From Gemmatimonadota bacterium (lineage in GTDB: Bacteria > Gemmatimonadota > Gemmatimonadetes > Gemmatimonadales > Gemmatimonadaceae), in NCBI GenBank assembly GCA_016712265.1, contig JADJRJ010000031.1, forward strand, positions 310,001-374,000: a DNA stretch of 64,000 bases, in the 5' to 3' direction. The notes below the pieces were generated by a model. The model ran no database searches and was not told the origin of the DNA. It saw nothing but the letters and a program-made list of their open reading frames with translations. The stretch's first letter is position 1. The number at the start of each line of letters is the position of its first letter. The position numbers were made by a program, and so were the translations under genes. Below, piece by piece: positions 26,150-32,711 of the stretch.

Positions 26150-26732
26150 CTACGGCTCGGCACCCCAGGGTGCGGGGGGCGCGGCGACGGTGCGGGTCAG
26201 GTCGAAGACCGCGCGAAATCGGCGGTCCGTTCCCTCGCGGCGCAGTGCATAGCTGAACCGTTCACCCGGAACGAGTTCGATGGTCCAGACATTCGCGGCA
26301 GCTGCGGGGATGAGCTGCGCAGTGAAGGCGTCGGCAGCAAACGCCTGCTGCTGCGGTGTGCCGGCGTCCCGCGTGTCGCCGCCGTATTGGGTGACGGAGT
26401 CCGCCGCGCCGTCCTCATGCCGGTGGTCGTGCGTGAGCCGCAGTCCGGTGGCGCTCCGTGTTATCACCCAGGTGCGGGAGCGATTCTCGCCGATGTGGAA
26501 GGGAATGCGAACCGAGTCGGGCGAGCACGACCGCACGTGCATCACCAGCCGCGCGTTAGACATGGCGGTGTCAGGCGGCACCGATTCGTCCACGCGCCCT
26601 TCGTAGGCGTTGCCGCACAAGGGTGGCGAGCTGGTCCCAGAAGGCATGTGCGGGCGGCGTTTCCGCCGGTGCGCTGTCGCGTGCGGCGCAGGCCGCGAAG
26701 GCGAAACAGGTCGAAGCGAGGAGCAAGCGCAC
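26150..26732 (-). pseudogene. Small lipoprotein of unknown function, frameshifted
   Basis: From a GTG at 26732 the first frame encodes a lipoprotein leader (VRLLLASTCFAFAACAARD) and APAETPPAHAFWDQLATL. The conserved-looking body continues in the neighbouring frame as LCGNAYEGRVDESVPPDT, MHVRSCSPDSVRIPFHIGEN, THDHRHEDGAADSVTQYGG and VPGERFSYALRREG, to a stop at 26150. The frame change is near 26620. The His/Asp-rich motif GLRLTHDHRHEDG is distinctive. The repaired length is ~193 residues. Similar short secreted proteins occur in Gemmatimonadota, but I cannot name a function. Confidence 0.62.
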
Positions 26733-26855
26733 GTGAGGGAGGCAAGGGAAGGAGCGAAGTTGGGCGGCGGCGGTGGCCGGCGCCAGCTCCTTGCGGTTCG
26801 ACCACGGATGACGGGCGCCCGAGCGAAAGCCGCACCCCGCGAAAGGTCTCGCGCG

Positions 26856-27440
26856 TCAGCGCGCGGACGACGACGTGAGCAGTGCCTCGCCGCGGGGCGA
26901 CAGTCGATACCCCACCTCCAGGCTCTCCGTGAGGCCGAGTGCCTTGAGCTTGCGGATCTGGGCCTTGAGCCAGAGACGTTCGAAGCCAAGTTGGTCGGCG
27001 AGGTCTCCCGAGTACATGCCCGGGTTCGCGCGGATCAACTCGAGCGTTGGGCGGACCCACGGACCGTGCCGCGAACTGGCGTCGAGCCGCGCGAGCTTGG
27101 CCTGGAGGGTGGTGCGTTCGTCATCCGTGAGGTCCGCCTGTGCCCGCAGCGCGATCCGGGGGTCCGCGCCGGCGAAGGCGAGGGACACGCGATAGACCTG
27201 CCCTTCGTCCTTGGCCGCGAGGTGGGCGCGTAGCTCGTCCAGCGAGCCGTAACCGGCCGCCATGGCGTCATCGCGGGTGATCGTCGCGAGCGCGACGACG
27301 TCGACCGCGCAAATGGACAACACACCAACAGCAGTCGTGAGGGTGCCGCCGGCCTTGACCGTGGGGCGCTTCCACCGGCGGAACTGCAAGGTCACGCGAC
27401 CCTCGCGGATGGCGTCGAGTTGTGGGCGTCGGATCAACAT
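26856..27440 (-). CDS. ASCH/PUA-like domain fused to a winged-helix-like domain
   Basis: A 194-residue protein. The first ~85 residues (MLIRRPQLDAIREGRVTLQF, RRWKRPTVKAGGTLTTAVGV, VDVVALATITRDDAMAAGYG, SLDELRAHLA) resemble an ASCH/PUA-like RNA-binding fold, where a basic strand-turn and a charged ITxxDA element line the pocket. The C-terminal ~80 residues (PTLELIRANPGMYSGDLADQ, LKAQIRKLKALGLTESLEVG, YRLSPRGEALL) look like a winged helix. Together they suggest a nucleic-acid-binding regulator or RNA modifier. Assignment is from pattern only. Upstream lie two 33-bp tandem repeats. Confidence 0.62.
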   Translation of the reverse strand: MLIRRPQLDAIREGRVTLQFRRWKRPTVKAGGTLTTAVGVLSICAVDVVALATITRDDAMAAGYGSLDELRAHLAAKDEGQVYRVSLAFAGADPRIALRAQADLTDDERTTLQAKLARLDASSRHGPWVRPTLELIRANPGMYSGDLADQLGFERLWLKAQIRKLKALGLTESLEVGYRLSPRGEALLTSSSAR

Positions 27441-27827
27441 GGGAACGCAAGGGAGGGGTGGCGAACGGTACCGGTACGCGCGGGAACACTACGTCGTCGT
27501 TGGCGTCCGGGGCCATCCCCGGCGTGCGCTCAAAGGCGTTCGGGGCCATCCCCGGCGTGCGCTCAAATGCCAGCCTCTGCGGCGAGCGCCAAGGGTTGCC
27601 GGCTTGCACTGGATGCCTTGGGGCGGGCGGCGCTGCGGTGCCGGCGTTCGCTGGTGGACACAAAGCGTCACGCGGGGCGCACGCGTACCGGATCGGTGAC
27701 GCAAACGGCGCGCGTTTCGTGACGCAGTCGTCGGTGCCGCGCGACGCGCCGACGCCATGATCCTGACGTGGCCGTCTGATAGCCTTCACCGGGGGTACCC
27801 GTCCTCTCAATCGCCAGCATCCTCCTG
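27441..27827. other. Intergenic region with tandem hairpin repeats, 387 bases
   Basis: This divergent gap separates the ASCH-like gene (left) and an alpha/beta hydrolase (right). Its main content is a two-copy 33-bp tandem repeat at 27503-27568, listed separately. Short open frames here have no protein-like character. No clear promoter or RNA gene is visible. Confidence 0.45.
27503..27568. repeat. Two tandem 33-bp repeats, each with an internal hairpin
   Basis: The unit starts GCGTCCGGGGCCATCCCCGG and ends CGTGCGCTCAAAG; the copies at 27503-27535 and 27536-27568 differ only at the fifth and last bases. Each unit contains the inverted repeat CGGGG-ccat-CCCCG. With only two copies and no spacers it is not a CRISPR array. 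It may be a small intergenic repeat family or a regulator site for the ASCH-like gene. Confidence 0.75.
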
Positions 27828-28703
27828 ATGGTCGCCGCAGCCGTCGACACCGGCAGCGGAACTCGACGCATCGCCGTCACCCCGGGCGACTCCGTGTCGG
27901 TGGAGGTGTCAGGTGCCGGCGCCCCGATCGTCCTCCTGGCGGGGCCGGTGGGGGGCACTTACAGCTATCGGCATGTTGTCCCGGAGCTGGTGGCCGCCGG
28001 GTACCAGGTCGTGGCGATTGACCCGTTCGATCCTGCAAACGGGGGGCACACGCCACCAACGCTGGGGACCCTTGCTCATCGCTGGGGCGCCGCACTCACC
28101 GCGTTGGGGTTGCGGCAGGCGGTCATCGTCTCGCACTCGGTGTCGAACGCGATTGCGCTGCGGCTGGCGCTCGAGCATCCGGAGATGGTTCGGGGGATCG
28201 TCTCCATGGAAGGGGGAGCCGCCGAGCACGTCGGGCAACACGGGACGCGAACCGCGGCCGCAATTGCGCACCTGGTCAAGCTGCCGGGTGGTGGCCGGCT
28301 CGTACGACACAAGATTCGTGGGGCGCTTCGCGAACGATCGGCGCAACACGCGTGGATCACTGAGGAGGTCGTGCGCGCCTATGCCGCACCCTACCTGCGG
28401 GACCCATCACGCGTCGCCTCACTGATGCGATCCCTGGGAGACACGCGAGACGACACCCCACTCGGCCCGCGTCTCGCGGCGCTCCGGATTCCGATCCTCC
28501 TCCTGATGGGCGACACGCCGCACCCGTCGCGCCCCGGAGATGACGAACGCGCCATGATCGTGGCCGCCATCCCGCACCTCCAGGTGGAGACCCTGGCGGC
28601 GGCTGGCCACTTTCTCCATGAGGAGCAACCCGCGCGAGTGGTGCAGTGGGTGTTGCGCCGCGCGCGCAGCGCCCAGGTGCTGGCCAACTCGCCGCCGGAG
28701 TAG
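27828..28703 (+). CDS. Alpha/beta hydrolase with an altered nucleophile elbow
   Basis: A 291-residue alpha/beta hydrolase. The oxyanion region is IVLLAGPVGGTYSYRHVVPEL rather than HGxG. The nucleophile elbow is VSHSVSNAIAL (Ser104), where both usual glycines of GxSxG are serine. The C-terminal catalytic His is in AAGHFLHEEQP and an acid is likely in LLMGDTPHPSRPGDDER. The sequence just before the ATG also reads as a hydrophobic leader (VPVLSIASILL), but no start codon precedes it before a stop, so 27828 is used. The substrate is unknown; haloperoxidase- or esterase-like activity is possible. Confidence 0.82.
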   Translation: MVAAAVDTGSGTRRIAVTPGDSVSVEVSGAGAPIVLLAGPVGGTYSYRHVVPELVAAGYQVVAIDPFDPANGGHTPPTLGTLAHRWGAALTALGLRQAVIVSHSVSNAIALRLALEHPEMVRGIVSMEGGAAEHVGQHGTRTAAAIAHLVKLPGGGRLVRHKIRGALRERSAQHAWITEEVVRAYAAPYLRDPSRVASLMRSLGDTRDDTPLGPRLAALRIPILLLMGDTPHPSRPGDDERAMIVAAIPHLQVETLAAAGHFLHEEQPARVVQWVLRRARSAQVLANSPPE

Positions 28704-28751
28704 CTCGCCCAGGCGCTCGCCATCGGGCCGCGCGCGACGCACCTTGATGGA

Positions 28752-29819
28752 ATGCCCGCCCTGTGGATCATCCGGCGAACGTCGGGAACACGCTTCCCCT
28801 TCCATGTGAAGGTCGAGGAGGATGGCCGAACGCTCCTGGCCGTTCGCGCGGCGTCACCGTGGCCCGGTCCGGGCCAGCAGGTGTTTTGTCTTCGCGATGA
28901 TGGGAGCGACGTCGCGGATCTGCTCGACGTGGTCGAACAGGTTCCCATTCTCCAGGTCACGCGGCTCGGCCGCAAGCTCGCTGTGGTGCTGGATCGGCCG
29001 CTCCGCAAGCGTTGCGAATTCCTGTTCATCGACAAGCCGTACAAGGACCGGCCGGGATCGTACGAGCAGGTGTTCTTTCGCACCGAGTCGGGGATTCGGT
29101 CGCATCGGTCGCGGTCGCGTCTTGAGGTCCGGCCTGACGCTGATGCGCCCCTGACGGTGATTGTGGACACCGCGGAACGATATCCGTGGCGGTTTCCCGC
29201 TGCGACGGTGTTGCGGCGCAAGTTGGCCGCCGGTGACTACGCCTTGCTTGCGGCCGACCAGGTCGTCGCAACGGTTGAGCGCAAGAGTTTCGACAACCTG
29301 CTCGCTGACCTCGGCGCAATGCAGGCCCTGCACCACGCCCTCGCGCATCTGGCGCGACAGGCGCATGCGGCGCTGGTGGTCGAGGCGCAATACGCCGACT
29401 TTCTCGACGAGAAACGGCTCACCGGTCGATGGCCGCCGTCGTTCACGGCGCGCGCCCTCGCCGAGTTGCAGGTGATGCACCCGACGTTAAGTGTCGTGTA
29501 CGCCGGGAATCGTGCCCTCGCCAACCAATGGACGCATCGCTTCTTTCAGGGCTGCCTGGCGCGGCGCGATAGTGCGCAACTGGAGTTGGCGGGCCCGTCG
29601 TCGGCGGTGTGGGAGCGGCCCGTGCCACTCGATGACCAGGTGCGGGCGATGATCCTCGGGCGCGAGCGGTTCACACTTGCCGAAGTGGTCGCCGCGGTGA
29701 GTGGTGCGGAACTCGCGCGGGTCCGGCGCGTGGCCCAGGAGTTGGTGCGTGAGGGCCGGGTGGTGAGTCCGGGACGCGGGCGCCGGGGCGAGTGGGTGGT
29801 TGTCAGGACGCCGGGGTAA
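28752..29819 (+). CDS. ERCC4/XPF-type nuclease-domain protein
   Basis: A 355-residue protein. Residues 1-~125 form an unrecognised N-terminal domain (ALWIIRRTSGTRFPFHVKVE ...). Residues ~130-270 are an ERCC4 nuclease domain: VIVDTAERYPW (Asp139, Glu142), LAAGDYALL (Asp162) and TVERKSFDNLLADL (Glu176, Arg177, Lys178), the G-D-x(n)-E-R-K-x(3)-D signature of XPF/Mus81-type structure-specific endonucleases. A winged-helix-like C-terminal tail (FTLAEVVAAVSGAELARVRR) follows. Stand-alone bacterial ERCC4 proteins are much shorter-studied than eukaryotic ones; the role could be branched-DNA cleavage in repair. It starts 49 bases after the hydrolase gene and may be cotranscribed. Confidence 0.86.
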   Translation: MPALWIIRRTSGTRFPFHVKVEEDGRTLLAVRAASPWPGPGQQVFCLRDDGSDVADLLDVVEQVPILQVTRLGRKLAVVLDRPLRKRCEFLFIDKPYKDRPGSYEQVFFRTESGIRSHRSRSRLEVRPDADAPLTVIVDTAERYPWRFPAATVLRRKLAAGDYALLAADQVVATVERKSFDNLLADLGAMQALHHALAHLARQAHAALVVEAQYADFLDEKRLTGRWPPSFTARALAELQVMHPTLSVVYAGNRALANQWTHRFFQGCLARRDSAQLELAGPSSAVWERPVPLDDQVRAMILGRERFTLAEVVAAVSGAELARVRRVAQELVREGRVVSPGRGRRGEWVVVRTPG

Positions 29820-29935
29820 AGGCGGCGTCTCGCCTCGATGTGTGGTGCCAACGACTGCGCGCGCATCGACGGCACCGTGAAAATCGAGAAGTATGATTTA
29901 GGATTTCAAGGTGGCTCCCCTCAGCGGAATGGCGA

Positions 29936-30859
29936 CTACGCGCTCTCGGCCTCGCGGGCATCCTGGCTCGCACCGGCCCGTTCGACGCCGAGGTGTCGCG
30001 CGAAGAATGCCGGAACCGTCGCCAGGTACTCCGCTGACCGCCCGCTGAACGAGGAGAGGTGCCCGCGGGTTGGGGTGATCCACAGCGCGGCACCACTCGC
30101 CGCGGCCAGCTGCTCGGCGTGGGCCACGGGGACCATCGGGTCCTCGACCGCATGGATGACCAGGACCGGACGGCCGTTAAGCTTCGACGCATCTTCGGCC
30201 ATCGGGTGCGCGAGCTGTTCGCCGGTGAGCAGGTTGCCCAGGGCCATGGCAGCCGGGCGAACGATGCCCGGCAAGCGGGTGAAGCGTCGGAAGCGCAACC
30301 GCATCAGGTCGCCGAAGTCGACGAAGGCCGAGTCGGTGACGATGGCCCCGATCGCAGGTTCCGCCGCCGCCGCCCCGATGACGCTCACGCCACCCATCGA
30401 GCCACCTAGCAGTCCGATGCAGCTGGCGACATACCCGCGGGCGAGGAGAAAGTCCACGGCGCCGAGCACGTCGTTGCGTTCACGCCGACCAAAGGTGACG
30501 CGGGCGTCGCCGCTCTCGCCGTGGCCGCGCAGGTCGAGCATGAGCACGCTCAGCCCCGAGGCGAGGAAGGCGTCGGCCAGCGGGAAGGTCGGGCCGCGCA
30601 GCTCGTCGCCGCGACAGGCGTTCCGCCCATGGACCAGGACCACCGCACCCCGCGCCTCATGGGCCGGGCGGTACCATGCAGTCAGGGGGAGGGCATCGGC
30701 CCGGGAGGGGAAGTTCACCCGCTCGAACAGCTGGCCGAGGGGCTGGACCGGGATTCGGCGTTCGGCGCGGGTGAACAGGTGCGCGACCACGAGGGCCGTC
30801 ACTCCATAGACGAGGGCCAGGGCGGTCACGACGGCCAGGGTGATAGCGACACCACTCAT
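29936..30859 (-). CDS. Membrane-anchored alpha/beta hydrolase
   Basis: A 307-residue hydrolase; the ATG at 30859 is preferred because it begins the membrane anchor MSGVAITLAVVTALALVYGV directly. The catalytic features are clear: oxyanion VVLVHGRNACRG, DLRGHGES, nucleophile Ser154 in GGSMGG, Asp in HAVEDPMVPV and His in PTRGHLSSF. It matches the YqkD/BAAT-like group of serine hydrolases that face the periplasm. The target is unknown. It converges on the ERCC4 nuclease gene; the ~115-base gap is AT-rich for this genome and holds a weak GGTGCC/GGCACC inverted repeat. Confidence 0.88.
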   Translation of the reverse strand: MSGVAITLAVVTALALVYGVTALVVAHLFTRAERRIPVQPLGQLFERVNFPSRADALPLTAWYRPAHEARGAVVLVHGRNACRGDELRGPTFPLADAFLASGLSVLMLDLRGHGESGDARVTFGRRERNDVLGAVDFLLARGYVASCIGLLGGSMGGVSVIGAAAAEPAIGAIVTDSAFVDFGDLMRLRFRRFTRLPGIVRPAAMALGNLLTGEQLAHPMAEDASKLNGRPVLVIHAVEDPMVPVAHAEQLAAASGAALWITPTRGHLSSFSGRSAEYLATVPAFFARHLGVERAGASQDAREAESA

Positions 30860-30983
30860 TTCCCGAACTCCGAAGGGGTACACACCCTTCTCGGAATTCC
30901 GGGGACGCCGGGTGACACGGGTGGGGGACTGTCCGGATGGCGCCTGGAGGTACTAACCTCCCGCCATCCCCACGGCGAGGCCG

Positions 30984-31460
30984 ATGAAGCTCCTTCCGAT
31001 CACCGCGACCGTGCTGGTCCTCGCCTGCCGCGCGTCCGCTCCGCCGCCGGAAGTCGTTGCGGAGCCGGAGGTTACGCCCGTACGTGTTGCCCCGCCGGAT
31101 ACGGTCGTGAGTTGCGCGGAGTGGGTGCAGCGCGCGCTGGCGAACCCGGACATCGATGTCACCCGCGTGGCGGAGCCCAAGGCATATGAGCCGCCCCCGA
31201 TCCCGCGACGCGTCCCGAACTCGGTCTACGACAAGTCGGGCAAGGCGGAGATCAGCATCACGGTGCTGGTCGACACCCTGGGGAAGGCCGATATGGCGTC
31301 GTTCACGGTGGTGAAGACGACGAGTCCGCGGCTGACCACGAGCGTGCGCGCGGCGGTGGCGAAGTGGGTGTTCACGCCGGCCGAGGTGATGGGGTGCAAG
31401 GTGCCGCGTCGCTACAAGTGGAGTGCGACGGCGATGCGTCCGAAGCGCACGACGGCCTGA
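30984..31460 (+). CDS. Lipoprotein with TonB C-terminal domain
   Basis: A 158-residue lipoprotein. MKLLPITATVLVLACRAS carries the lipobox (VLAC, Cys15). A Pro/Val-rich linker follows. The C-terminal part is a TonB-C-like fold: VYDKSGKAEISITVLVDTLG, MASFTVVKTTSPRLTTSVRA and AVAKWVFTPAEVMGCKVPRR, the usual AxxxWxFxPA signature. Such proteins, lacking the N-terminal transmembrane helix of true TonB, are widespread in Gemmatimonadota; some may contact outer-membrane receptors, others only reuse the fold. It is divergent from the hydrolase at 29936-30859. Confidence 0.84.
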   Translation: MKLLPITATVLVLACRASAPPPEVVAEPEVTPVRVAPPDTVVSCAEWVQRALANPDIDVTRVAEPKAYEPPPIPRRVPNSVYDKSGKAEISITVLVDTLGKADMASFTVVKTTSPRLTTSVRAAVAKWVFTPAEVMGCKVPRRYKWSATAMRPKRTTA

Positions 31461-31541
31461 TTCGGCGGGTGCATGCCATGTCGAGGGCGGCCGTCGGGCC
31501 CGGACGTTCCACGCGGGGGCGGGTTGGGATGGGCCACTCCG

Positions 31542-32711
31542 CTAGCACCGCACGCGCAACACCGCCCCAGGCTCCAACGCCGTCCACTGGTCACCGATCA
31601 CGGCTTCCACGCGCTCCCGCAGGCGATTGCCATCGATCCCACGGATGCGTTTCCACGACTTCTCGGGCGAGCGAAAGAACTCTTCCCAGTGACCGATGAG
31701 GACATGGCCCGGCTTCACCAGGGAGAGCAGCGTATCCGGATAGGCATCTGCGCGATCGTAGTTCCCCGCGGAGACAATCGCCGCCGTGCCGCGCGCAGGC
31801 GCCTCGCGACGCCAGACCTCGTTGGTCCGCGCGACCACTCGCGATGACGCCGCGGCGTCACCAATGATGAAGCGACAGGCCGGCGCCCCATCGTCTCCCA
31901 TGAAGTCCAACGTGTACCCATGCACGCGGCCCGTCTTCCACCCGGCGGCCGTTCGCGGAAGGCGGTTGAGCGGGGTGAGTACATCACCCGGCGCCCATGT
32001 CATGCCCGGGAAATTGCGCGCGTGTTGCCAGGCAAACGGCTTGAAGCGCCACGGGCCACTCGTCACCCACGTACCGAGGCGGGTGGAATCGTACGCGGCC
32101 AGGTGCTCGACCGAGTCGAGCCGCGTGCGGAGGGCGGGATCCCCATGCAAGAGGTTCACCACGGTCCGGCTGCCATAAAAGCGCGCTGCCGGCATTCGCG
32201 TGGCCAGGGGAGGCACGTCCAGCAGGTGATCGTAGTGGCCATGACCCACGAGCACCTCCCGCACGCGACGCAGTCGATCCAGCGAAGCGGCTGGCATCGC
32301 CGCGAGGCGTCGCGTGATGCGGGCAGTGTCCGGCTTCGTACCACGGAAGAAATCCCAGAACAACACCCGGCCGATGGACGGATGTCGAAACGCCGGGGGA
32401 GTCACCACAAGGTGCGTCGTGTCGCGCCAGCCCATGAACAGGTAACCGGCCACGCCTAACGCAATCACATCCACCGAGTCACGGCAGGGCCGCTGCGCGC
32501 ACAGGTCGACGTATTTCACGCCTGGGGCGACCACCGGGCGCAACTCGGAGGCATCGCCGGGGGTGAGGTAGCGGCAGGACGCGAGGAGCAATAGCAGCGC
32601 GGAACGCCACCCTGGCACCAGGGACGCCAGACCCCGGACCGTCACTTGCGGTCGCTCGCCCGCGCGAGGAACACCGTCACGCGCGGCCGACGCGCGCGGG
32701 AGCGACGTCAT
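31542..32711 (-). CDS. Metallo-beta-lactamase-fold lipoprotein (NAPE-PLD/RomA-like)
   Basis: A 389-residue protein with a hydrophobic leader ending in a lipobox (LLLLLASC, Cys46). The metal motif HxHxDH is present as GHGHYDHLLD (His157, His159, Asp161, His162), and further ligands are likely in QHARNFPG, FIIGDAA and IGHWEEF. The organisation resembles the UlaG/NAPE-PLD-like branch of metallo-beta-lactamase hydrolases, which cleave phosphoesters, including phospholipids. Its start overlaps the stop of the membrane hydrolase gene upstream by four bases (ATGA), so both proteins are coexpressed and may act on the same envelope substrate. The N-terminal ~30 residues before the leader could be untranslated. 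Confidence 0.86.
   Translation of the reverse strand: MTSLPRASAARDGVPRAGERPQVTVRGLASLVPGWRSALLLLLASCRYLTPGDASELRPVVAPGVKYVDLCAQRPCRDSVDVIALGVAGYLFMGWRDTTHLVVTPPAFRHPSIGRVLFWDFFRGTKPDTARITRRLAAMPAASLDRLRRVREVLVGHGHYDHLLDVPPLATRMPAARFYGSRTVVNLLHGDPALRTRLDSVEHLAAYDSTRLGTWVTSGPWRFKPFAWQHARNFPGMTWAPGDVLTPLNRLPRTAAGWKTGRVHGYTLDFMGDDGAPACRFIIGDAAASSRVVARTNEVWRREAPARGTAAIVSAGNYDRADAYPDTLLSLVKPGHVLIGHWEEFFRSPEKSWKRIRGIDGNRLRERVEAVIGDQWTALEPGAVLRVRC

Noticed and set aside
27503..27568. CRISPR array
   Set aside because: Only two directly adjoining repeat units, no spacers and no cas gene nearby.
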